The notes under the pieces are model-generated. The model was not told the origin of the DNA, did not search any database, and saw nothing but the letters and a program-made list of their open reading frames with translations. From the NCBI RefSeq assembly GCF_028882255.1, contig NZ_JARBUY010000006.1, forward strand, positions 1-42,491: 42,491 nt of DNA, given 5' to 3'. The stretch's first letter is position 1. The number at the start of each line of letters is the position of its first letter. This stretch comes from Maribacter polysaccharolyticus (lineage in GTDB: Bacteria > Bacteroidota > Bacteroidia > Flavobacteriales > Flavobacteriaceae). The position numbers were made by a program, and so were the translations under genes. Positions 1-7,422 of the stretch are shown here, in pieces.

Positions 1-1
1 T

Positions 2-988
2 CAGGATATTTCAGGAATTGCAGTCAATGCTGCAAATATTGCTACCAATGCCACGGACATTGCGACCAATGTTGCTGCCATCGCCGCACATAACACTGCC
101 GATGGGGATTTAAGCGCTACCAATGAAATACAAGACCTACAATTTTCAGGAGGTATTATCACCTTATCCAATGACCCAGATGCCACCACTATAGACCTTA
201 GTGGGTATGATGATAATGCGGCCGATGATTTTGATGGGGGTTGGACCAGTCTTAGCAACAGACCAACGGGACTCGACGATGGGGATGACGACACCCAATA
301 TACGGCCGGAACGGGGTTGACCTTAAGTGGAACGGAGTTTTCCATCAGTGATTTGGCCGGTGATGTTACAGGTCCGACCAATGCCACGGTTATCGCAGAC
401 GATGCCATAACCACGGCTAAAATCTTAGATGGAGCCATAATTGGAGGTCCTGGAGGAAAAATAGCCGATAACTCGATTACAGCATCCGATCTGGCCCCTA
501 ATTCCGTAAATGCCTCGGAAATCAATGCCGATGCCGTAGGTACCTCCGAACTTAAGGTGGATGCCGTAGAAACGGAAAATATTTTGGATGGCAGTGTAAC
601 GCCCATAAAAATCGAGCCCGGAAACAGCAATCAAGTTTTGGTAACCAACAGTTCCGGAGATGTAGCATGGGAAGACCAAACCACGAATGCTGATACACCG
701 GGTGGCGCGCTTATTCGTGGTATTGCCAGTACAACATCAGATTACACCCTAGGACCAAATGATTATACTTTAATTGTTTATGGAAACAACGATACCATTT
801 CATTCCCTTCAACAGCTGTAACAGGACAAATCTATGTTTTGAAAATAATGCAAAATGCCAAGAAAAATGAAACGAATATAAATTATATAGATGAAGAAGG
901 GGATAGAGAAAATGAACTAAAAGAAAAACATACCTATACATTTCAATTTGATGGAACATATTGGCAGCTAATAAACAAATCCCAGTAA
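2..988 (+). CDS. Tail-fibre-like repeat surface protein, 3' part only
   Basis: The frame is open from base 2, so the gene begins outside the window and 328 residues are visible. The first visible part has short N-rich repeats of the form IATNATDIATNVAAIAAHN, like the coiled or fibrous shafts of trimeric adhesins and phage tail fibres. Visible residues of about 125-200 hold repeated DxITxxxLxDGxI and DAVxTxNILDGSV units typical of fibre repeats. A C-terminal domain of about 95 residues follows (from GGALIRGIAST) and may be a knob or receptor-binding head. An internal ATG at 317 exists, but coding clearly continues upstream of it. A T9SS cargo gene lies 93 nt downstream on the same strand. A surface adhesin or extracellular fibre is inferred; no phage genes are seen next to it. 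Confidence 0.75.
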   Translation, partial: QDISGIAVNAANIATNATDIATNVAAIAAHNTADGDLSATNEIQDLQFSGGIITLSNDPDATTIDLSGYDDNAADDFDGGWTSLSNRPTGLDDGDDDTQYTAGTGLTLSGTEFSISDLAGDVTGPTNATVIADDAITTAKILDGAIIGGPGGKIADNSITASDLAPNSVNASEINADAVGTSELKVDAVETENILDGSVTPIKIEPGNSNQVLVTNSSGDVAWEDQTTNADTPGGALIRGIASTTSDYTLGPNDYTLIVYGNNDTISFPSTAVTGQIYVLKIMQNAKKNETNINYIDEEGDRENELKEKHTYTFQFDGTYWQLINKSQ

Positions 989-1081
989 TAAGGTAAAACG
1001 AGCTTTAGTTTTCGTTATCAGGAAGTTTCATCGACTAAGGAATCATTGTATAGAACTCGAAAAGAAAGTATAATTCAGTAT

Positions 1082-2254
1082 ATGAATGTTATCAAACAAA
1101 TATTTGTAATCCTAATTTTTACAGCTGTTGCGTTTTTAAACGCCCAAGATGCCGTACACAACTATGGCCCCATGCAGATACATGGGTCTACCATGGTCGG
1201 TTTTCATATGGATGTAATCAATGACGGTGATTTTGACCAAAATTCGGGCTTGGTCGGTTTTTATGGGTTCGATAAATCGATTACGGTTTCAGGATCTGAA
1301 ATACCCGTTTTTTACGATGCCGAAATCGCGGTCGACAATGGACTGTATTTAAACACCCAAATGGATGTGACCAATAATGTGAACCTCGTCGTCGGGGATG
1401 TGATCACCCCTAGGATCAATTCCGATATATTCACCAATTTTTTGGAAGATGCCTTTTACGTAGGGGAAAATGACGTATCCCTTATCGATGGATATGCCGC
1501 TTTCACGAACAAGGACAACTTTACCTTTCCCGTGGGTGATGATAATAGACTTAGGCCCTTGGGAATAAGCTCGGATGAGATCGACCCCTTGGTCAAATGC
1601 GCTTATTTTTATGAAGACCCCAATTCGCCTTCCGTTTTCGGAAAGAGTTTTGAAACCGGAAAAATAGCCTCTGAATACATGTCGGTCAGTGACAAGGAAT
1701 TCTGGCATCTGGAAGGTGAGGTCATGACCTCGGTTACCCTTACTTGGGATGAAGATAGTAATATTGGGGCATTGGCCGAATATTTAGGGGACCTCAAGGT
1801 CGTGGGCTGGCATAAGGAAGGTAATCAATGGGTAAACTTAGGAAATACCAACGTCGAAGGCGGACTTGTAAACGGTTCCATTACCTCGGAACCCTTTATC
1901 CCCAATGACTACGAAATATTGACCTTGGGAGGTAATGCGGATGAAGTGGAACAATTTGAAACTTTAGAACTCGACAATTATTATATGACCCCCAATGGGG
2001 ATGGTAAAAACGATTACCTGGTACTCGATGGTTTGGAGGCGTCCCCCAATAACTCCCTTCAAATTTTCAATAGATATGGGGTTTTGGTCTATTCCAAGGA
2101 AAATTACCAAAATGAATTCAACGGGGTTTCGAACAGGAATTCGGTGATCAGCAGGGATTCTGGACTGGCCACAGGTATTTATTTTTATATCATTACAATG
2201 CACGACCTTAAAAAGCGCCATCAGGGATATTTATACCTTTCCGTAAAACAATAA
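1082..2254 (+). CDS. T9SS type B sorting domain (gliding motility-associated C-terminal) protein
   Basis: This 390-residue exported protein starts with a clear signal peptide (MNVIKQIFVILIFTAVAFLN, then AQ). The ATG at 1082 is preferred over an in-frame TTG at 1046 because the signal peptide begins there. The last 90 or so residues carry the marks of the type B T9SS sorting domain: YYMTPNGDGKNDYLVLDG, then LQIFNRYGVLVYS, then GIYFYIIT and a short basic end. The middle has no domain I recognise. Such proteins cross the outer membrane through the type IX system and are often kept at the surface or released. It follows the fibre-like gene directly, so the two may be expressed together. The T9SS plug and PorT genes are elsewhere in this window. 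Confidence 0.85.
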   Translation: MNVIKQIFVILIFTAVAFLNAQDAVHNYGPMQIHGSTMVGFHMDVINDGDFDQNSGLVGFYGFDKSITVSGSEIPVFYDAEIAVDNGLYLNTQMDVTNNVNLVVGDVITPRINSDIFTNFLEDAFYVGENDVSLIDGYAAFTNKDNFTFPVGDDNRLRPLGISSDEIDPLVKCAYFYEDPNSPSVFGKSFETGKIASEYMSVSDKEFWHLEGEVMTSVTLTWDEDSNIGALAEYLGDLKVVGWHKEGNQWVNLGNTNVEGGLVNGSITSEPFIPNDYEILTLGGNADEVEQFETLELDNYYMTPNGDGKNDYLVLDGLEASPNNSLQIFNRYGVLVYSKENYQNEFNGVSNRNSVISRDSGLATGIYFYIITMHDLKKRHQGYLYLSVKQ

Positions 2255-2478
2255 TGGCGTAAACATACCTTCCTGAAAACCCCGATGCATGGATCCGTTT
2301 TCGATCTTCCCTTATTATTTTGATTACTTTTAGGGAATGGAATACCCATTGGAATTTTAAATTACCCCATGGTATAATCTTTTTAGAAGGTTCGACGTTA
2401 TAGAACATATACCCAATGGTGGCACCATAGTTGCAGATAAACATCGAAAATCACATGGGTTCAAATCATATTAATAAG

Positions 2479-3219
2479 ATGAAAAGAAGATCGTTCATAA
2501 AGAAAAGTAGTATTTCCGGAATCGGCTTAGCTTTAACCCCCTCCCTGATGCTTGCCAAGGAGCCTGAACATGAGTACTCGGTCTTGGAATTAATGGGTAA
2601 GGAGGATATAGAATTATTCGGCGAAGGGATAAACCTTCGTAAAGAAGCCCACGATGCTTTTTTGGCCATGAAAAAAGCCGCATACAGCGATGGTATCGAT
2701 CTTAAAATCGTATCAAGCTATCGTAGTTTTTATAGACAGGAAGCTATCTGGGAAAGAAAATACATCAAGTACACCGAAGACGATGGTATGTCGCCTTTAG
2801 CGGCCATTGAAAAAATCATTGAATATTCGACCATTCCCGGAACGAGCAGACATCACTGGGGTACCGACATCGACATTATTGATGGGTATAGAAAAACAAA
2901 TGGGGATGTACTCGTTCCCGAAAAATTCGAAGCAGGGGGCCCTTTTGAGGATTTTAAAAAGTGGATGGATGAAAATTCAAAGAAATTCGACTTCCATTTG
3001 GTATATACGAAGGACCCTAAAAGAAGGGGTTTTAAATATGAACCATGGCATTATAGCTATGCCCCGATCTCCATACCCATGTTAACCGCTTATAGAAGGT
3101 TGAATATCGTTCAATTGTTACGGGAAGAAAGTTTTTATGGGGGCGAACACTTCACAACGGGATTTATCAAAAATTACTTGCGAAATAATATTTTGGATAT
3201 AAATACGGCACTTTTATAG
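2479..3219 (+). CDS. M15 family D-alanyl-D-alanine carboxypeptidase (VanY-like), Tat-type signal
   Basis: This 246-residue protein is a zinc peptidase of the M15 (VanY) family that trims peptidoglycan stem peptides. The zinc motif SRHHWGTD lies at residues 123-130 and the C-terminal EPWHY motif (third ligand His) at about 188-192. The N-terminus MKRRSFIKK followed by a hydrophobic stretch is a twin-arginine signal, so export in the folded state is likely. The ATG at 2479 is chosen because the RR motif begins there; a TTG at 2431 and an ATG at 2455 only add residues before it. The YRSFYRQEAIW segment is also typical of the family. The 224 nt in front of it hold no gene I can support. An M48 peptidase follows 38 nt later on the same strand. 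Confidence 0.85.
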   Translation: MKRRSFIKKSSISGIGLALTPSLMLAKEPEHEYSVLELMGKEDIELFGEGINLRKEAHDAFLAMKKAAYSDGIDLKIVSSYRSFYRQEAIWERKYIKYTEDDGMSPLAAIEKIIEYSTIPGTSRHHWGTDIDIIDGYRKTNGDVLVPEKFEAGGPFEDFKKWMDENSKKFDFHLVYTKDPKRRGFKYEPWHYSYAPISIPMLTAYRRLNIVQLLREESFYGGEHFTTGFIKNYLRNNILDINTALL

Positions 3220-3257
3220 GATTTTTATATATTGGCCGACACTCGTTATTACTAACC

Positions 3258-4019
3258 ATGGGAAGAGGCAATTGGAAAATTCGGATATTCATAGGCTTGG
3301 CCATTGTCATTTTTGCCATTATCCAAAGGTGCAGTAACCAAGAAGAGAATCCGTACACGGGCAGGGAGCAGAACATCAACATGACCTCGGACCAAGAAAT
3401 TGCCATTGGCCTACAAAGTGCCCCTGAAATCGCGCAACAACATGGCGGTCTTTATCCCGATGAACGATTTCAGTCCTTTGTAGATTTCGTAGGGAACAAA
3501 CTGGTCGAAAACAGTATCGCCCGTGAGACCCCTTACCAATATGATTTTCACTTATTGGCAGATGACCGAACCATAAACGCATTTGCTTTACCGGGGGGGC
3601 AGGTTTTTATCACCTATGCCCTATTTTCCCAATTGAACGAAGCACAATTGGCAGGAGTACTCGGGCATGAAATCGGACATGTGATCGGTAGGCATTCCGC
3701 CGAACGTATTGCGGACAGTAATTTTTGGCAAACCGTCGCCATGGGAGCCAACGTTGGTGCCGATGCCGGTGGAATCGTAAGTAGTATCGGACAGAATACA
3801 CTCTTGAAAAATGGTCGTGGGGATGAATTGGAAAGCGATGAACTTGGCGTTCTTTTTATGATAAATGCGGGTTATGACGCTATGGAAATGATCGAGGTCA
3901 TGAAGATTTTAAAGGCAGCCGCCGGGCCCGATCGCGTGCCCGAATTCCAGAGTACCCACCCTGACCCGGAGAACCGTGTGGAAAAGATCAAGGAAGCCAT
4001 TGCCAAATACGGGGGCTAG
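3258..4019 (+). CDS. M48 family metallopeptidase (BepA/LoiP-like)
   Basis: This 253-residue zinc metallopeptidase has one hydrophobic segment near the N-terminus (about residues 8-23) and then a catalytic domain. The HExxH zinc motif is HEIGH at 137-141, followed by the usual RHSAER. The third ligand is probably Glu190 in ELESDE. The C-terminal STHPDPENRVEKI block is typical of the BepA/LoiP group, which handle misfolded outer-membrane proteins. A cysteine (CSNQEE) follows the hydrophobic stretch, but the residues before it do not form a normal lipobox, so a membrane anchor rather than a lipid anchor is more likely. It lacks the TPR domain of full BepA. A periplasmic role is inferred. Confidence 0.88.
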   Translation: MGRGNWKIRIFIGLAIVIFAIIQRCSNQEENPYTGREQNINMTSDQEIAIGLQSAPEIAQQHGGLYPDERFQSFVDFVGNKLVENSIARETPYQYDFHLLADDRTINAFALPGGQVFITYALFSQLNEAQLAGVLGHEIGHVIGRHSAERIADSNFWQTVAMGANVGADAGGIVSSIGQNTLLKNGRGDELESDELGVLFMINAGYDAMEMIEVMKILKAAAGPDRVPEFQSTHPDPENRVEKIKEAIAKYGG

Positions 4020-4044
4020 TTTTTTTAGAATTAACGGAAAACGA

Positions 4045-4074
4045 TTTGATTAAAATTTTATTTTAGTATCTTTG
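4045..4074 (+). promoter_or_regulatory. Bacteroidota-type promoter of the DUF6747 gene
   Basis: TTTG at 4045-4048, an 18-nt spacer and TATCTTTG at 4067-4074 match the -33/-7 consensus of the Bacteroidota primary sigma factor exactly. Transcription should start near 4080, giving a leader of about 70 nt. It is the best two-part promoter in the window. Confidence 0.7.
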
Positions 4075-4151
4075 GGCTTTACCCCCCAATCTTTCAATTG
4101 CCTCAGATTTAACCCTTATAGCTTTGATTTACGATCACTTAAACAAACTAT

Positions 4152-4319
4152 ATGGGAACACTATTACATTTTAAAGACATTTACACGGAAGCATTCGAGG
4201 GTTGCCGTCCATATTTTGTGGTATTGCTCTTAAAAGCCTACTCGGTTTTCTGTGTTATTATGCTGATGATGGCATTCTATGCTTTTATTTATAGGGCAGC
4301 TACGGGTTTCGAATTCTAA
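4152..4319 (+). CDS. DUF6747 family small membrane protein (55 aa)
   Basis: This 55-residue ORF starts MGTLLHFKDIYTEAFEG and ends YRAATGFEF. A central hydrophobic segment (about residues 22-47) suggests one membrane pass. The start and end resemble the small flavobacterial family DUF6747, whose function is unknown; this assignment is from memory of the family pattern. A canonical promoter lies 78 nt upstream and a strong terminator follows, so it is a self-contained transcription unit. It is convergent with the ankyrin gene. The protein contains two cysteines (positions 18 and 34). Confidence 0.75.
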   Translation: MGTLLHFKDIYTEAFEGCRPYFVVLLLKAYSVFCVIMLMMAFYAFIYRAATGFEF

Positions 4320-4367
4320 ACCACTAAGGTTCACTCTTTTACCTGAACACTATTTGAAGTGAATATC

Positions 4368-4401
4368 AATGAATCCCGCCAAAGGCGGGATTCATTATTT
4401 T
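4368..4401. terminator. Bidirectional rho-independent terminator
   Basis: A perfect 13-bp stem (4368-4380 with 4384-4396) with an AAA loop is followed by ATTTT on the plus strand. It sits between the DUF6747 gene and the convergent ankyrin gene, so it can serve both. Confidence 0.85.
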
Positions 4402-4410
4402 GTACCTTCA

Positions 4411-4806
4411 TCAACTTTGCATTTCTGCGTTGATTACCCTCAAAGCCTCCTTGGCACGGGACATTTTTGCAATTTCCGCAATGGTATATCCATTATTGCT
4501 TTTGATACTAAGGTCGGCCCCATTTGTAATCAACACCTTCAAAATCTCGACTTGGTTATAACGGGCAGCATAAATGGCAGGGGTCTTCCCAAGGGATTTT
4601 TTATTCACATCCTCCCCCAGGGCAATCAACTTTTTGACCAGATCGATATCCCCATTGATTATGGCCTTACAAAATGTACTCAGCTCTGCCATTTCCGAGG
4701 AAACGAGGTTCCCTTTTAAAGGTTCTTTTTGACTTTGATGGCTTGCCATTACATTGGAAACCACGAACATACACGCCGTGACCGCAATTACGATTGTTTT
4801 TCTCAT
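4411..4806 (-). CDS. Exported ankyrin repeat protein
   Basis: This 131-residue protein has a signal peptide (about residues 1-21, ending NVMAS) and then two to three ankyrin repeats. The repeats show in CKAIINGDIDLVKKLIALGE (about 46-65), GKTPAIYAARYNQVEILKVL with ITNGADL (about 73-99), and a partial third from NNGYTIAEIAK. Ankyrin repeats bind other proteins; small periplasmic ones are common in this group, but the partner is not known here. The gene stands alone, convergent with the DUF6747 gene and divergent from gpmI. A palindrome lies 16-33 nt upstream of the start and may be an operator or leader hairpin. Confidence 0.8.
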   Translation of the reverse strand: MRKTIVIAVTACMFVVSNVMASHQSQKEPLKGNLVSSEMAELSTFCKAIINGDIDLVKKLIALGEDVNKKSLGKTPAIYAARYNQVEILKVLITNGADLSIKSNNGYTIAEIAKMSRAKEALRVINAEMQS

Positions 4807-4821
4807 GATGATTGTTTTTGC

Positions 4822-4839
4822 TACCGGATTTATCCGGTA
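4822..4839. repeat. Perfect inverted repeat upstream of the ankyrin gene
   Basis: TACCGGAT and ATCCGGTA are separated by TT, an 18-nt near-perfect dyad that ends 16 nt before the ankyrin start codon on the minus strand. It could be a dimeric regulator site or a hairpin in the mRNA leader. No T-run follows it, so it is not a terminator. Confidence 0.55.
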
Positions 4840-5018
4840 ATGATTGATGAATACTGTTAATTACTATACCAATAGACCCCTTGGGCGTAAAATTGTTTCA
4901 GTGCAAATTGTTAAATAACTAAATTTTAACATCTTGCGAATATATTTGTGCCCCTATCACGGGGTTTGAATGTTAAAAAAAGGCCCTTGAATAACTAGCT
5001 AAACTTATTGTAACACCG

Positions 5019-5026
5019 TATTTTTG
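5019..5026 (+). promoter_or_regulatory. -7 element upstream of gpmI
   Basis: TATTTTTG matches TAnnTTTG and lies 19 nt before the gpmI ATG. No TTTG stands at the expected -33 distance, so support rests on the -7 box. A second box, TATATTTG, is at 4941-4948. Confidence 0.5.
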
Positions 5027-5045
5027 CAGAACGAAATTATACATC

Positions 5046-6548
5046 ATGAACAAAAAAGTAATCTTAATGATTTTGGATGGCTGGGGCAAATCCCCCGATC
5101 CAAAAGTTTCCGCTATTGACAATGCAAACACTCCTTTTATTGACAGTTTATATACGAAGTACCCGAATGCGACATTACGTACAGATGGGTTAAATGTAGG
5201 TCTGCCGGATGGCCAAATGGGAAACAGTGAAGTTGGGCATATGAATTTAGGTGCCGGAAGAATCGTTTACCAAGAACTGACCAGAATCAATCTTGCGATT
5301 GAAAACAATACTTTAAAAGACGAAAAAGTCTTGGTTGATGCATTTAACTATGCAAAAACAAACAATAAAAAAGTACATTTCTTAGGATTATTGAGCAATG
5401 GCGGTGTCCATTCCCACATTAACCACTTAAAAGGCCTGTTAAGTGCGGCAAAAGACAATGACCTTGATAAGGTATACGTACATGCCTTTACGGATGGTAG
5501 GGATGTAGATCCAAAATCGGGAGCTTCATTTGTTGCCGATTTAGAGGACCATATGGCAAAAACCACAGGTAAAATCGCCACATTGACAGGTCGTTATTAC
5601 GCTATGGATCGCGATAATCGATGGGAAAGGGTAAAACTGGCTTATGACGTAATTGCCAATGGAATCGGTGACCCCACCGATAATGTGGTAGCAAGTTTAG
5701 AATCCAACTATGCTAATGGAGTTACGGATGAGTTCATTAAACCATTGGTTGCCGATAAAAATGGTATTATTGAAGAAGACGATGTTATAATCTTTTTCAA
5801 TTTCAGAACAGATCGCGGACGGGAATTGACCAATATGTTGTCACAAAACGATTTCCCTGAGTACAATACGACCAAACGGAAATTATATTATGTTACCATG
5901 ACAAACTATGATGATAGTTTTAAAGGTATCCATGTAATTTTCAATAAAGACAATATCACTGAAACCATTGGTGAAGTATTATCCAAAGCTGGCAAAAAAC
6001 AAATCAGAATAGCAGAAACAGAAAAATACCCTCACGTAACTTTCTTTTTCTCAGGAGGAAAGGAAGAACCTTTTGAAGGTGAAAGTAGAATCCTGAGAAA
6101 TTCGCCTAAAGTAGCCACTTACGACCTAAAGCCTGAGATGAGTGCTTATGAATTAAGGGATGCTTTGGTAGAAGAATTGAAAAAGCAAGAAGCTGATTTT
6201 GTATGTCTTAATTTTGCGAATGGTGATATGGTAGGCCATACAGGAATTATGGAGGCTGCAATTAAAGCTTGCGAAGCTGTGGATATTTGCGCAAAGGATG
6301 TCATTGAAACAGGTTTGGAAAATGGATACTCGACCATATTGATTGCGGATCACGGTAACTGTGAGACCATGATCAACCCTGATGGTTCACCCCATACGGC
6401 ACATACCACGAATCCTGTTCCTGTAATTTTGATCGATAAGGAATTAAAAGAAATAAAGGATGGTGTTTTAGGTGATGTTGCACCGACCATTTTAAAAATG
6501 ATCGGTGTTGCGCAGCCAGAAGCCATGACAAGGGAGCCTTTGGTATAA
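5046..6548 (+). CDS. gpmI: 2,3-bisphosphoglycerate-independent phosphoglycerate mutase
   Basis: This 500-residue cytoplasmic enzyme interconverts 3- and 2-phosphoglycerate in glycolysis and gluconeogenesis using two Mn ions. The first metal site is visible at DGWG (11-14) and the phosphoserine loop at NSEVGHMNLGAGRI with catalytic Ser61. The middle phosphotransferase region includes HAFTDGRD and RYYAMDRDNRWER, and the C-terminal metal sites are in DHGNCETM and SPHTAHTTNPVP. The length is normal for the family (about 500-515). The gene is followed after 14 nt by a BtuF-fold protein, probably in one transcript. This pair is visibly richer in A and T than the genes on both sides. Confidence 0.97.
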   Translation: MNKKVILMILDGWGKSPDPKVSAIDNANTPFIDSLYTKYPNATLRTDGLNVGLPDGQMGNSEVGHMNLGAGRIVYQELTRINLAIENNTLKDEKVLVDAFNYAKTNNKKVHFLGLLSNGGVHSHINHLKGLLSAAKDNDLDKVYVHAFTDGRDVDPKSGASFVADLEDHMAKTTGKIATLTGRYYAMDRDNRWERVKLAYDVIANGIGDPTDNVVASLESNYANGVTDEFIKPLVADKNGIIEEDDVIIFFNFRTDRGRELTNMLSQNDFPEYNTTKRKLYYVTMTNYDDSFKGIHVIFNKDNITETIGEVLSKAGKKQIRIAETEKYPHVTFFFSGGKEEPFEGESRILRNSPKVATYDLKPEMSAYELRDALVEELKKQEADFVCLNFANGDMVGHTGIMEAAIKACEAVDICAKDVIETGLENGYSTILIADHGNCETMINPDGSPHTAHTTNPVPVILIDKELKEIKDGVLGDVAPTILKMIGVAQPEAMTREPLV

Positions 6549-6562
6549 ATCAATACGTAGCA

Positions 6563-7348
6563 ATGCAAAATAGAATAAAAGACCAACTTGGAAGAACTAC
6601 GGTTTTACCAAGTTGGCCTTTTCGTATCATATCCCTAGTACCCTCCGAAACTGAACTACTTGTAGATTTGGGCCTTGAAGAGTACTTGGTCGGAATCACT
6701 AAATTCTGTGTTCATCCAGGCCACTTAAAAAAAACAAAAACCATTGTTGGAGGAACTAAAAAAGTCTCCTATGATAAAATTGCCAAATTAGAGCCCAATA
6801 TTATTCTCTGTAACAAGGAAGAAAACACAAAAGAAATTGTTCAGACCCTTGAAAAAAAATACGCGGTTCATGTCTCTGAGGTAAACAATATAAAAAACGC
6901 ATTACACCTAATAAGACAATACGGAACCATGTTCAATTGTGCGGATAAATCGGCAACTTTGGTTTCCGGGATCGAACGCGAACAAAAAAGCTTCCTATCC
7001 TTTATTGAAAATAAACCCAAAAAAAGAGTGCTCTATTTTATTTGGCAAAAGCCATGGATGCTTGCAGGAAAAGGTACTTTCATAGATCATTTGCTTCAAT
7101 TAAATGGCTTTATCAACATGAGTCCCGAAAAACCTCGATATCCCTCAATTGACAACGATCTATTGAATAAAACCAAAGTAGATCTGGCCTTGCTTTCTTC
7201 AGAACCATTTCCTTTTAAAGAGCAACATATCAATGCTATTGAAAATACCGGTATGGAAGGAAAGGGCCTCCTTGTGGATGGCGAATATTTTTCTTGGTAT
7301 GGTTCTCGACTATTATTGGCTTTTGAGTACTTTAAAAGCCTGCATTAA
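6563..7348 (+). CDS. Helical backbone metal receptor / BtuF-like binding protein, no signal peptide
   Basis: This 261-residue protein has the periplasmic-binding-protein fold of the BtuF/FhuD cluster. The family opening is seen in RIISLVPSETELLVDLGLEE (about 22-41), then VGITKFCVHP and VGGTKKVSYDKIAKLEPNII. The later WQKPWMLAGKGTFIDHLLQLNG block is typical of cobalamin-binding relatives. There is no signal peptide or lipobox at the N-terminus, so it is probably cytosolic, which is unusual for the fold. No ABC permease or ATPase lies nearby. The ligand cannot be read from sequence; a corrinoid or metal chelate is possible. It follows gpmI after 14 nt. Confidence 0.75.
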   Translation: MQNRIKDQLGRTTVLPSWPFRIISLVPSETELLVDLGLEEYLVGITKFCVHPGHLKKTKTIVGGTKKVSYDKIAKLEPNIILCNKEENTKEIVQTLEKKYAVHVSEVNNIKNALHLIRQYGTMFNCADKSATLVSGIEREQKSFLSFIENKPKKRVLYFIWQKPWMLAGKGTFIDHLLQLNGFINMSPEKPRYPSIDNDLLNKTKVDLALLSSEPFPFKEQHINAIENTGMEGKGLLVDGEYFSWYGSRLLLAFEYFKSLH

Positions 7349-7408
7349 CACTTTTGACAAACCTATTAGATTGACACCTTTAGGCTTCCAAGCTTCGAAG
7401 TAAATATA

Positions 7409-7416
7409 TACCTTTG
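7409..7416 (+). promoter_or_regulatory. -7 element immediately before map
   Basis: TACCTTTG fits TAnnTTTG and ends only 6 nt before the ATG at 7423. A start site 5-7 nt downstream would give an mRNA with almost no leader. Confidence 0.5.
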
Positions 7417-7422
7417 CAACAT

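Noticed and set aside
1-630. 209-codon open frame on the minus strand opposite the fibre-like gene
   Set aside because: It is low-complexity and mirrors the repeats of the plus-strand gene, which has recognisable fibre repeats and continues past both ends of the frame.
1-988. Prophage or tailocin fragment, based on tail-fibre repeats
   Set aside because: No tail, capsid, lysis or integrase genes are visible downstream, and a T9SS cargo gene follows. The left side lies outside the window, so this is not fully excluded.
4369-4719. 116-codon plus-strand frame opposite the ankyrin gene
   Set aside because: It begins inside the terminator hairpin, lacks any known domain, and the minus strand has a signal peptide and ankyrin repeats.
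7380-7400. Terminator after the BtuF-fold gene (AAGCTTCGAAG-type symmetry)
   Set aside because: The symmetry is short and overlapping, with no T-run after it.
7414-7422. TTG as start of map (and similar TTG starts at 1046, 2431, 22493, 26444, 30268, 39906, 40705)
   Set aside because: Each lies in or before a promoter box or signal peptide, or overlaps a neighbour, and an ATG that fits the family start follows.
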